Positions 24,783-32,972 of a stretch of DNA of 64,000 bases are shown here, piece by piece (position 1 is the first letter of the stretch; each line of letters starts with the position of its first letter). Source of the DNA: Nitrospirota bacterium (GTDB taxonomy: Bacteria; Nitrospirota; Nitrospiria; Nitrospirales; Nitrospiraceae); NCBI GenBank assembly GCA_016219645.1, contig JACRLR010000067.1:98241-162240 (forward strand), written 5' to 3'. The position numbers and the translations under genes are program-made. The notes below the pieces were generated by a model, which did not search any database, had not been told where the DNA came from, and worked only from the letters and a program-made list of their open reading frames with translations.

Positions 24783-25811
24783 ATGGAACTGAAGATACCG
24801 AGTCCAGAGCAAGCCTATTGGGGATTGCGGGCGATGAAGACCGTCGCACTGGCGGATGGGATGCTCGATGATTCGGAGCGGCATATGATGGAAGCGGTTC
24901 AGCGGGTCTTCGGCACCACCCATGAGATCGAACAGCTTGCTCCAATCACGCCGGCAGAACTGGCCCGGGCGTTTCCCGATCCTCAGCTCAGGCAGCAGCT
25001 TGTGCAGGGGCTCATTGTGATGTCCCTCATTGACGGGAAAGCCAATGCCCAGGAAACGGATCTGGTCGAACAATTCGCGCAGGCGCTGGAGGTGAGCGCT
25101 CCCGAGGTGAAGGACCTGCGGCATGTCCTGAAGGGAGAGATCTTGCAGTTGCGCCTCGATCTCGTGCGTCGATTCTGGCTGAGGCCCAAGGTCAATGAGA
25201 TCTGGAACACAGAAGGCATCCGGGGCCTCTACACATTCATGCGCGGGATGATCGGCGCGCATGAAGATTCGGCGCTCGCGGCCCGCTACCAGGCGTTGGA
25301 GCATTATCCATCTGGATCTTTGGGGCGTGCGTATTGGGAGTACTGTCGCAAGAACGGGTTCGCTCTACCGGGGGAAAAGGGTGGAGCGCCAGAACAAATT
25401 TTGTTTCACGATTGCGCGCACATCCTATCCGGTTATGGAACGGCTCCGGAGGAAGAAGTTCAAGTGGCCTGTTTCAGCGCCGGTTTCCAGCGGCGTGACC
25501 CGTGGCTTTTCGTCTTCTTCGTCCTACTGCAATTTCACGTGGGCATTCGTATGACGCCGATCACTGAGGCCAGAACGGGATTCTTCGACCCGACGAAGGC
25601 GCTGATCGCGATTCGACGGGGAGCTGCGATGAACGTGGATCTGAACAATGGCTGGGATTACTGGCCTGTGATGGGAGAGCAGGTCGAAGAACTTCGAAGG
25701 CGGTACAACATCCTTCCAGTGGAAACTTTTTATCCGGCGAATTTTTCGAATACACCAGAGAGACCACGGCTGCAATGCGAGGGGCTCCACAAACAGACGT
25801 GCAAGGACTAA
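24783..25811 (+). CDS. TerB-like / Coq4-like two-domain protein
   Basis: 342 residues. The N-terminal half (about residues 10-140) is a TerB-type helical domain repeated in style: MKTVALADGMLDDSERHMME and IVMSLIDGKANAQETDLVEQ. The C-terminal half resembles Coq4: HDCAHILSGYGTAPEEE fits HDxxH-x11-E, the Coq4 metal motif, and a YPSGSLGRAYWEY segment precedes it. Coq4 organises or catalyses steps in ubiquinone synthesis; a role in quinone or lipid handling is inferred only from that motif. ATG at 24783 follows GGGAGG. Last gene of the group. Confidence 0.75.
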   Translation: MELKIPSPEQAYWGLRAMKTVALADGMLDDSERHMMEAVQRVFGTTHEIEQLAPITPAELARAFPDPQLRQQLVQGLIVMSLIDGKANAQETDLVEQFAQALEVSAPEVKDLRHVLKGEILQLRLDLVRRFWLRPKVNEIWNTEGIRGLYTFMRGMIGAHEDSALAARYQALEHYPSGSLGRAYWEYCRKNGFALPGEKGGAPEQILFHDCAHILSGYGTAPEEEVQVACFSAGFQRRDPWLFVFFVLLQFHVGIRMTPITEARTGFFDPTKALIAIRRGAAMNVDLNNGWDYWPVMGEQVEELRRRYNILPVETFYPANFSNTPERPRLQCEGLHKQTCKD

Positions 25812-25854
25812 AAAGCGAGATCTATCTCACGAATCACTCCCAGCAGTCCTGACG

Positions 25855-25905
25855 GCGCCGACCTACCGTCATCTGCCGAGATGTCGGCAGTCATGAAGTC
25901 GGCAC
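25855..25905. promoter_or_regulatory. Enhancer-like palindromes, site B
   Basis: CTGCCGAGATGTCGGCAG (25873-25890) is a perfect palindrome with the same 7-4-7 plan as site A. An adjacent weaker copy GCGCCGACCTACCGTCAT lies at 25855-25872 and a half-site TCGGCAC ends at 25905. The gap 25812-26281 holds only this site, promoter B and the tetR control region. Confidence 0.6.
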
Positions 25906-25998
25906 AGCGCCGTTTCGATCCTCCTGAAACTACACTCTCCGCTCACTAATCCATTCGCTTTCAATCACTTACGATAGCAACGTCGAATCGTCGTCTGT

Positions 25999-26015
25999 TA
26001 GGAACAGTCTATGCC
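25999..26015 (+). promoter_or_regulatory. Sigma-54 promoter B
   Basis: TAGGAACAGTCTATGCC has GG (26001-26002), 10 bp, GC (26013-26014), and shares GGAAC and TGCCAT with promoters A and C. It is weaker at -12 (ATGC rather than TTGC). It points at the TetR-RND cassette, 268 bp before tetR. Confidence 0.45.
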
Positions 26016-26232
26016 ATGTACGGGTGGGCAGGCGATGGGAACATGAACACGTAGCCGTGTCCGACTCAGTACGCCGTGGCGCCACCGCACTCGACCGGAC
26101 GACCGGCGCCGGTTGCGCAACAGGCGCTCAGGAACTGAAGTGGAATGGAATCGTTGGCCGGCCGGGGTGGGGTATGAACATGGCGCTCAGTCCATCGAAT
26201 AAATCGACTGCATATGCCGGAGGCCATGAACC

Positions 26233-26275
26233 GACCGACCGGACGGTTGACACCAGACCGACCGGACGGTATTCT
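26233..26275 (+). promoter_or_regulatory. Sigma-70 promoter with two TetR-type operators
   Basis: GACCGACCGGACGGT occurs at 26233-26247 and 26256-26270; each is a near-palindrome around CCGG of the kind bound by TetR-family repressors. TTGACA (26247-26252), a 17-bp spacer occupied by the second operator, and TATTCT (26270-26275) form a strong promoter whose start would fall on or next to the tetR ATG. Binding would block RNA polymerase, implying autorepression. Confidence 0.75.
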
Positions 26276-26281
26276 TCATCC

Positions 26282-26905
26282 ATGAAACAAACAACGTCGA
26301 AGCTACAAGACATGCTTCTCGACGCGACCGAAGCCGTGGTCGCCCGACAAGGCATTGCAAGCCTGACGCTCGACGCCGTCGCCGCCGAAGCGCGCATGAG
26401 CAAAGGCGGCCTGCTGCATTACTTCCCGTCGAAGGACCGGCTCGTCGAAGCGCTGGTCATCCGCACCGCCGAAGGTTGGCGATCCTGCTACACCGAAGCC
26501 TATGAGCGCTCACCAGAAGGGCCCGGGCGCATGGCGCGCGCGCTTTTAGACCACTGTCTTTCCGACGCCAAGTGCTGGACGGAGGAACTGCGGCGCAGTT
26601 CCTCCGCGGTGTTCGCGGCGCTTGCTCAGAACCCCGCGTTGATCGAGCCCATGCGCGCGGTCTACGCCGACCTCCATCTGCGCATCGCCAAGGATGGCTT
26701 GCCGTCGGGTGTCGCCGAAGCGGTTGCCGCTGCGATCGATGGACTCTGGCTCGACTGGGTGTTGGGAATCGTTCCACTCGAACAAGACCGCGTTGTTCGA
26801 GTGCGCCGCGCACTCGAGGACATGCTTGCCCACGCGACACCGGCTCGCCGTTCGCCCAGGGTCAAGGGTGCTTCGATGAAGCGTTCGGGAGGGCGTCGCG
26901 CATGA
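26282..26905 (+). CDS. TetR-family repressor of an RND pump
   Basis: 207 residues. N-terminal HTH (about residues 8-55): LLDATEAVVARQGIASLTLD, AVAAEARMSKGGLLHYFPSK, then a helical ligand-binding domain of the TetR C-terminal type. The ATG at 26282 is only seven bases after the -10, so the mRNA is probably leaderless; an in-frame GTG at 26024 would add 86 residues across the operators and is rejected. The stop overlaps the next ATG by 4 bp. Visibly G+C-richer codon choice than neighbouring genes suggests transfer as a cassette. Confidence 0.9.
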   Translation: MKQTTSKLQDMLLDATEAVVARQGIASLTLDAVAAEARMSKGGLLHYFPSKDRLVEALVIRTAEGWRSCYTEAYERSPEGPGRMARALLDHCLSDAKCWTEELRRSSSAVFAALAQNPALIEPMRAVYADLHLRIAKDGLPSGVAEAVAAAIDGLWLDWVLGIVPLEQDRVVRVRRALEDMLAHATPARRSPRVKGASMKRSGGRRA

Positions 26906-28032
26906 ATCGTCGGAGTTGGATCGGATCTTTTCTACTGCTCGTCGCGGTCGTCTCGGTGGGCGTAGGCCTGGCGGCCTGGAAGTATACGGCCATACAGGCA
27001 GCCGTGGCAGCGTCCGCAAACCAACCGGAGCCGATGGAGTCGGTGACCGTCGCTTTCGCGAAGGAAATTGAGCACCGCCACACTGCCACGTCCATCGGGA
27101 CTATTCTGGCACTGCGCTCGATCACCTTGCGTAACGAGCTCCCCGGTACTGTCCGTTATGTCAGTCTCACGCCCGGACAAATCGTCGACACCGGCATGGT
27201 GCTCGTCGCACTCGATGTGTCCGTCGAGGAAGCTGAGCTGAAAGCACAGGAAGCCCAGGCCGCCCTCGCGCGAACGGTGCTTGACCGCAGAAAGAACTTG
27301 AGTCATGACCGTGCCACGACCCAGGAGGAAGTGGATCGCGCGCGCGCGGACCTCGATATCTCGCTGGCTCAGATCGCGCGCACCAAGGCGATCATTGCCC
27401 GCAAGACCATTCGGGCGCCGTTCCACGCGCGAGTAGGCATGGCAGACCTGCACCTTGGCCAGTATCTGAACGAGGGCACCGAACTCACGACGCTGCAGGG
27501 TATCGACGACGCCGTGCATGTGGACTTCACCGTCGCGCAACAGGTTGCCGCCGGCCTGCGGGAAGGCGACAGCGTCGAGGTATCCGCCGCCGGCCAATCG
27601 TCTCCGATCTCAGCCAGAATCGTCGCGGTGGACGCGCGTATCGATCCCACGACACGCAACGCCGCGGTACGCGCGAGAATTGAGGGCGCGGCCAACGCGC
27701 CGTCTCCCGGCGCTTCGGTGCGTGTTCGGGTGCCGGTCGGCTCGCTACGAAAGGCGGTCGCCATTCCGGCGAGCGCCCTGCGGAAGGGTCCTGGCGGCGA
27801 TCAAGTGTTCGTGATCGAATCGGACAAGAACGGCAAGACGCGTGCGCACGTGCGGCCGGTCGAGAGCGGCGCGATGCTCGGCGACGAGGTCGTGATCCAC
27901 GCCGGGCTGTCCGCCGGCGAACAAGTGGCTGTCTCGGGGTCCTTCAAACTGCGAGAAGCCGCGCTGGTCACGATTGCCGGCAGCCCAGAGGATAAGAGCG
28001 GATCGGGTCAGATGGTCGTCGGCGAACGCTGA
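26902..28032 (+). CDS. RND efflux periplasmic adaptor (MFP)
   Basis: 376-residue membrane fusion protein linking an RND pump to an outer-membrane channel. An uncleaved-type N-terminal anchor (WIGSFLLLVAVVSVGVGLAA) is followed by the lipoyl/barrel-sandwich halves (NELPGTVRYVSLTPGQIVD and ARKTIRAPFHARVGMADLHL) flanking a short helical hairpin, then the beta-barrel (VHVDFTVAQQVAAGL). Coupled to tetR by ATGA overlap and 32 bp before the RND gene. No outer-membrane factor lies in the cassette, so it must borrow one, possibly that at 36141. Confidence 0.92.
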   Translation: MNRRSWIGSFLLLVAVVSVGVGLAAWKYTAIQAAVAASANQPEPMESVTVAFAKEIEHRHTATSIGTILALRSITLRNELPGTVRYVSLTPGQIVDTGMVLVALDVSVEEAELKAQEAQAALARTVLDRRKNLSHDRATTQEEVDRARADLDISLAQIARTKAIIARKTIRAPFHARVGMADLHLGQYLNEGTELTTLQGIDDAVHVDFTVAQQVAAGLREGDSVEVSAAGQSSPISARIVAVDARIDPTTRNAAVRARIEGAANAPSPGASVRVRVPVGSLRKAVAIPASALRKGPGGDQVFVIESDKNGKTRAHVRPVESGAMLGDEVVIHAGLSAGEQVAVSGSFKLREAALVTIAGSPEDKSGSGQMVVGER

Positions 28033-28064
28033 GAGAGCCGGAACGATAGGAGAAGGACATCCGC

Positions 28065-31000
28065 ATGCGCTCGTTCACCGACATTTTCATCAAGCATCCG
28101 GTCCTGGCGGTCGTCGTGAATCTCGTGATCCTGCTCGCGGGGTGGCGGGCGTTGACGGCCCTGCCGTTGCAGCAATATCCAAAGATCGAAAGCTCGTCCG
28201 TGATCATCACGACGGTCTACTACGGCGCCAGCGCCGAAACCGTCCGCGGTTTTCTCAGCACGCCGATTGAGCGGGTCGTCTCCGCGATCGGCGGGGTCGA
28301 CTATGTGGAGTCGACCAGTCGCGCCGGCGTCAGCACCGTTACGGTGCACTTGAAGCTGAACCACAACAGCACGGCGGCTCTGGCCGAGGTCACCGCGCGG
28401 CTCCAACAGGTACGATCCGAGCTGCCGGCGGAAGCCGAACCGCCTGCGATCGAAGTGCAACGCGCCGATCGCCCCTACGCGTCCTTCTATCTCAGCTTTG
28501 CCTCTACGGAACGCAGCGTGCCGGCCGTCACGGATTGGTTGTTGCGCACGCTGCAGCCTCAACTCTCGACGTTGCCCGGTGTCCAGCGGGTTACCTTCGA
28601 GGGCGGCCGCCAGGTTGCCATGCGAATCTGGATCGACCCCGATCGGCTCGCCGCGCTCAACCTCTCGCCCGGAGACGTGCAGGCAGCCCTCAAGCGCAAC
28701 AACTTCCTGGCGGCCGTCGGTCGAACGAAAGGCAACCTGGTGCAGGTCAACTTGTTGGCGAATACCGACCTGCGCTCCGCCGTGGAGTTCGAAAACCTGA
28801 TCGTCGCCGACCGGGGGGGCGCGATCGTGCGGCTGAAAGACGTGGCCCAGGTCGAGCATGGAGCCGAAGAAGCCGACATGATCGCGAAGTACAACGGGAA
28901 AGAAGGTGTCTACCTCGGGATCTGGGCGCTGATCGGCTCGAACGAGATCGATGTCGCGCACCGGCTGCGCGATGAGATGGACCGTATCCGGCCGACGTTG
29001 CCGAAGGACATCGACATGCAGCTGGTCTGGGACGGCACGATGTTCATGCGAAATGCGCTGACAGAGATCAGCAAGACATTATCGGAGACGATCCTGATCG
29101 TGGCGCTGGTCGTGTTTCTCTTCATGGGCTCGGTGCGCACCGCGCTGGTGCCGCTCGTCGCGATGCCGGTGTCGCTGGTCGGCGCGGCGACGTTCATGTT
29201 CGCGTTCGGCTTCAGCCTCAATCTCTTGACGCTGCTCGCGATCGTGTTGTCGGTCGGGCTGGTCGTGGACGACGCGATCGTCGTCGTGGAGAACGTCGAG
29301 CGGCATGTGCGCCTGGGTAAGTCCCGGATCGAGGCGGCGCTGGCCGGTGCGCGCGAGCTGATCGGTCCGATCATCGCCATGACGATCACGTTAGCCGCAG
29401 TCTATACACCGATCGGTTTCCAGGGCGGCTTGACCGGCTCGCTGTTCCTGGAGTTCGCGATGACGCTTGCCGTGGCGGTGGTCCTGTCGGGGATCGTGGC
29501 GGTGACGCTGTCGCCGGTCATGAGCTCGCGATTCGTGCATCCGCAGGGCAAGGAAGGCCGTATGACCGCCTTCGTCAACAGAAGGTTTGAAGAGGTGCGC
29601 CGTGTCTACGCCTGGCTCCTCGACAGGGCGCTGGAGATGCGCTGGGCAGTCGTGGCGGCGTCACTGCTCATCATGGTTTCGGTGTGGCCGTTGTACATGT
29701 TTTCGCGGCAAGAACTCGCTCCCGTTGAGGATCAAAGCCATATCAGCTTGTTTTTCGAAGCGTCGCCGGACTCCACAGTGGCCGCCACGAACCGCGAGCA
29801 TTTGCAGGTGGTCAAGACCATCACGTCCTTTCCCGAGACGGAATTCACATGGTCGCTGACGGCGGCATGGGGCGGATTTGGAGGCTTGGTTGCGAAGGAC
29901 TGGCACGGACGGGCACGCTCGACCGAGGAGATGTACGGCGAGGTGTTCGGCGCGGTGTCGCAGGTCCCGGGGCTTCGTGTGTTCCCGCGCTTGGATCCGC
30001 CGCTGCCCACTCCAGGCCAGTATGACGTCGAACTCGTGTTGCAGAACGATGCACCGCCCGAGCAGATGCTCGAAACGGTCGGCGCCGTGCTCGGCGCCGG
30101 TTGGCAAAGCGGCAAGTTCTTGTATGTGGACACCGATCTCAAGATCGATCTCCCTGAGGCGCGTGTGGTGCTTGATCGTGAGCGTCTTGCCGACTTGGGG
30201 CTCGACCTGGCGGGGGTCGGCCGCGAACTCGGAACACTCCTCGGAGGCGCGTATGTCAACCGGTTCAACTATTTCGACCGCAGCTACAAAGTCATTCCTC
30301 AGATCGGCGATAAAGACCGCGCGACGGTCGATCCGCTCCTCGATCTCAAGATCAAGACTCCGGGCGGCCAGCTTGTGCCGGTCTCGACGTTCACGCACAT
30401 CGAAACGAGCACTGCGCCACGCACGCTGAACCGCTTCCAGCAGCGCAACGCGGTACGAATCTTCGGCGGAGTCAGGCCGGGTGTCACGAAGGAAGAAGGG
30501 CTGCGCGTTCTCGAAACCGCAGCCGCAGCCGCAAGCGGATCCGGCGTCGCCATCGACTACGCGGGCGAGTCACGACAGATCCGTCACGAGGGATCTGCGC
30601 TCGTCGTCACACTCGGGTTCGCGGTCGTGCTCATTTATCTGGTGCTTGCGGCGCAGTTCCAGAGCTTTCGGGACCCGTTGATCGTGCTGGTCGGCTCGGT
30701 CCCGCTCGCGATTTCCGGCGCGCTGATATTCAGCTTCCTGGACCTGACCACGATCAACATCTACTCCCAGGTCGGGCTGATCACGCTGGTCGGACTGATC
30801 GCGAAGAACGGCATCCTCATCGTTGAATTCGCAAACACGCTGCAGGCCCGCGGTCTCTCGAAGGCCGCCGCGTTGCGCGAGGCGTCGTTGACGCGGCTGC
30901 GACCGGTGCTGATGACTTCGGCTGCCACTGTCTTCGGGCACCTCCCTCTGGTGCTGGCTTCGGGACCGGGCGCCGCTGCCCGCAACAGCATCGGCATGGT

Positions 31001-31175
31001 ACTGGTCACCGGCATGACCGTGGGCACGGTATTCACGCTCTTCGTCGTGCCGGTGTTCTATTCGCTGATCGCCGCGCGGCACCAGCCGAGCCCATCGTAT
31101 GAGGATCATGAGCGAAACGAGCTGCTGACGGAAGTGAACGGTCGGTCGCTTGAGCAGACAGTTTCTGCTGGTTGA
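28065..31175 (+). CDS. RND multidrug efflux transporter, inner-membrane subunit
   Basis: 1036 residues, the normal HAE1 length, with twelve predicted membrane helices and two large periplasmic loops. Visible hallmarks: MRSFTDIFIKHPVLAVVVNL at the N-terminus, YYGASAETVRGFLSTPIE, the helix-4 proton-relay segment LSVGLVVDDAIVVVENVERH, and in helix 10 GLIAKNGILIVEFAN. Proton-driven export of hydrophobic compounds from the periplasm is expected. Same G+C-rich composition as tetR and the adaptor. Only about 30 per cent-style similarity by eye to the RND protein at 32969, so it is not a local duplicate. Confidence 0.95.
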   Translation: MRSFTDIFIKHPVLAVVVNLVILLAGWRALTALPLQQYPKIESSSVIITTVYYGASAETVRGFLSTPIERVVSAIGGVDYVESTSRAGVSTVTVHLKLNHNSTAALAEVTARLQQVRSELPAEAEPPAIEVQRADRPYASFYLSFASTERSVPAVTDWLLRTLQPQLSTLPGVQRVTFEGGRQVAMRIWIDPDRLAALNLSPGDVQAALKRNNFLAAVGRTKGNLVQVNLLANTDLRSAVEFENLIVADRGGAIVRLKDVAQVEHGAEEADMIAKYNGKEGVYLGIWALIGSNEIDVAHRLRDEMDRIRPTLPKDIDMQLVWDGTMFMRNALTEISKTLSETILIVALVVFLFMGSVRTALVPLVAMPVSLVGAATFMFAFGFSLNLLTLLAIVLSVGLVVDDAIVVVENVERHVRLGKSRIEAALAGARELIGPIIAMTITLAAVYTPIGFQGGLTGSLFLEFAMTLAVAVVLSGIVAVTLSPVMSSRFVHPQGKEGRMTAFVNRRFEEVRRVYAWLLDRALEMRWAVVAASLLIMVSVWPLYMFSRQELAPVEDQSHISLFFEASPDSTVAATNREHLQVVKTITSFPETEFTWSLTAAWGGFGGLVAKDWHGRARSTEEMYGEVFGAVSQVPGLRVFPRLDPPLPTPGQYDVELVLQNDAPPEQMLETVGAVLGAGWQSGKFLYVDTDLKIDLPEARVVLDRERLADLGLDLAGVGRELGTLLGGAYVNRFNYFDRSYKVIPQIGDKDRATVDPLLDLKIKTPGGQLVPVSTFTHIETSTAPRTLNRFQQRNAVRIFGGVRPGVTKEEGLRVLETAAAAASGSGVAIDYAGESRQIRHEGSALVVTLGFAVVLIYLVLAAQFQSFRDPLIVLVGSVPLAISGALIFSFLDLTTINIYSQVGLITLVGLIAKNGILIVEFANTLQARGLSKAAALREASLTRLRPVLMTSAATVFGHLPLVLASGPGAAARNSIGMVLVTGMTVGTVFTLFVVPVFYSLIAARHQPSPSYEDHERNELLTEVNGRSLEQTVSAG

Positions 31176-31263
31176 ACGGCTGACGGTGAATGCCTTCGCG
31201 AATGCCGGCCTGCATGTAGAAAGAAGTCCTGGCAATCCACTCGGTGGTCCGTTCTTTCATCTC

Positions 31264-31299
31264 CTGCCGATGGTTCGGCGAGTGCCGGAATATCGGCAG
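31264..31299. promoter_or_regulatory. Enhancer-like tandem palindromes, site C
   Basis: CTGCCGATGGTTCGGCGA (31264-31281) and GTGCCGGAATATCGGCAG (31282-31299) abut head to tail; both follow the 7-4-7 plan of sites A and B. Their junction is 113 bp upstream of the GG of sigma-54 promoter C. Confidence 0.6.
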
Positions 31300-31391
31300 A
31301 ACACCATCGTCAGTGAGCCCTGCCCACGATATGACATCGAAATATTTCATGAAACAACAATGTGTTATGTAGGCTTATTTGCTCTTGACCA

Positions 31392-31408
31392 CGGGAATGC
31401 TCCTTGCC
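31392..31408 (+). promoter_or_regulatory. Sigma-54 promoter C
   Basis: CGGGAATGCTCCTTGCC has GG (31394-31395), 10 bp, GC (31406-31407) with TTGC at -12, and continues CATTCC like promoter A. The start near 31418 would leave an 18-nt leader that just contains GAGG before the STAS gene. Confidence 0.65.
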
Positions 31409-31435
31409 ATTCCATACGGGCGAGGTAGAGAATCC

Positions 31436-31732
31436 ATGCTGAAAATTACGACGCTCACGAATGCAGAATCGATTGTCCTCAGGCTTGAGGGACGTTTGGC
31501 GGGACCTTGGGTGCAAGAGCTGGAACGGTGCTGGGACTCTGTCGTCGGCTCGACAACGAACCACCCTCTGACTGTAGACCTCTCAGCTGTGACCTATGTT
31601 GACTCAGATGGAAAGGATCTGCTGAAGAAGATCCACAAGCAGGGAGCCAGCCTCGTCGCTTCCGGATGTCTGACACGCTGTATCGTGAATGAGATTGTGC
31701 ATGTGGCTCAAAGAGGTGAACGTGGGAAGTAA
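31436..31732 (+). CDS. STAS-domain protein
   Basis: 98-residue single STAS domain of the anti-sigma-factor-antagonist type: SIVLRLEGRLAGPWVQELE, then LTVDLSAVTYVDSDGKDLLK, where the residue at the usual phosphorylation site is the serine or aspartate of VDSDG. The ATG at 31436 follows GAGGTAGAG. It is the first gene of the export operon behind sigma-54 promoter C. Its partner kinase or target is not in the window; a role in tuning the operon or the pump is inference. Confidence 0.8.
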   Translation: MLKITTLTNAESIVLRLEGRLAGPWVQELERCWDSVVGSTTNHPLTVDLSAVTYVDSDGKDLLKKIHKQGASLVASGCLTRCIVNEIVHVAQRGERGK

Positions 31733-31757
31733 CCGGATGATTACCGAAGGACGACGG

Positions 31758-32972
31758 ATGTCAAACATCACGGCACAAAATCGAGCACAGAGACTCACGT
31801 TCGGTCTGCTTGGTGTGCTGCTCGTTCTTGGCCTTACGGGATTACCCGGCTGCAAGCAGGAGGCGGCTTCTACGCCGGTGCCTCCTATCCCGGAGGTGCC
31901 GGTGGTCACGGTGTCGTCCGGCACGATGCCGGATGAACCGGAGTTCATCGGTCAGACCGAAGCGTCGCGACCCGTCGAAATCCGCTCCCAGGTGACGGGT
32001 ATCCTTAAAGAGAGGTTTTTTGCCGAGGGACGCGATGTGAAGCGAGGCGACCGGCTGTATCAAATCGATCCGATTCCATTCAAAGCGGCGATGAGCAGCG
32101 CTAATGCGAGAGTGGCGCAGGCAGAGGCGAGGCTAGTGCAAGCCAAGCAAAATTCTGCTCGCGTGAAACCGCTGCTGGCGGAACAGGCCGTCAGCAAAAA
32201 AGATGTGGACGATGCGGTGGCGGAGGAAATGGCCGCCAAGGCGGCACTGGAGGGAGCCAAGGGCGATCAGGTGAAGGCCAAGTTCGATCTCGACAATTCG
32301 CTTATTACTGCGCCTATCAGTGGTCGGATCGAGCGGAGTCGGCTCTACGAAGGGCGCCTCATCTCTGCGCAGACCGATCTGTTGACGACAATCCACCAGT
32401 TAGACCCCATGTATGTGAACGCGAGCGCTCCGGAAACGTTTGTCCTCAAGCGCTTCCGGGACCGTGCGACTCAACGGATCCAAGGCGCGACACTCTATGA
32501 ACTGCGAGGTGTCATTACATTTGCGGACGGCAGCACCTATGCGCATGAAGGCAAGTTTGATTTGCTCGAAGTCGGTGTCCGCTCGGCCACCGGCACCAGA
32601 GACTTTCGCGTGATCTTCCCTAATCCGGACAACGTCCTGTTCCCAGGGCAGTTCGTGAAGGTCCGCATTTTGGGCGCCGTGAGAACCGGCGTGATCCTGG
32701 TCCCCCAGAGCGCCGTTCAGCAGGGACCCAAGGGCCCCATCGTCTTTGTCGTCGGGACTGACAACAAGGTGGAAATCCGCCCTGTTCTGGCCACATCCTG
32801 GCGTGGCAGTCAGTGGTCCATCGAAGATGGACTACGTGAGGGAGAGCGGGTGATCATCGCGGGATTTCACATGATCGCACCGGGCGTGCCGGTGAAAGCC
32901 GTTCCGTACAATCAATCCGACCCAGCCGCTTCCGGCCAGCCGGCAGATGTAAAGCCGGAGCAGGGGAAATGA
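31758..32972 (+). CDS. RND efflux periplasmic adaptor lipoprotein (AcrA/MexA type)
   Basis: About 404 residues. Signal peptide with lipobox GLPGC (LLGVLLVLGLTGLPGC) then SRPVEIRSQVTGILKERFF, a long helical hairpin (AQAEARLVQAKQNSARVKPL), the second lipoyl half SLITAPISGRIERS and the beta-barrel and MP domains. The ATG at 31758 has GAAGGA upstream; an ATG at 31737 (behind GGGAAG) is equally possible and would add seven residues. Overlaps the RND gene by 4 bp. Anchored to the inner membrane by lipid and bridges pump and channel. Confidence 0.93.
   Translation: MSNITAQNRAQRLTFGLLGVLLVLGLTGLPGCKQEAASTPVPPIPEVPVVTVSSGTMPDEPEFIGQTEASRPVEIRSQVTGILKERFFAEGRDVKRGDRLYQIDPIPFKAAMSSANARVAQAEARLVQAKQNSARVKPLLAEQAVSKKDVDDAVAEEMAAKAALEGAKGDQVKAKFDLDNSLITAPISGRIERSRLYEGRLISAQTDLLTTIHQLDPMYVNASAPETFVLKRFRDRATQRIQGATLYELRGVITFADGSTYAHEGKFDLLEVGVRSATGTRDFRVIFPNPDNVLFPGQFVKVRILGAVRTGVILVPQSAVQQGPKGPIVFVVGTDNKVEIRPVLATSWRGSQWSIEDGLREGERVIIAGFHMIAPGVPVKAVPYNQSDPAASGQPADVKPEQGK

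Noticed and set aside
26024..26281. In-frame GTG extension adding 86 residues to TetR
   Set aside because: It crosses both operators and the promoter, and the translated part is compositionally odd; the ATG at 26282 gives a normal TetR.
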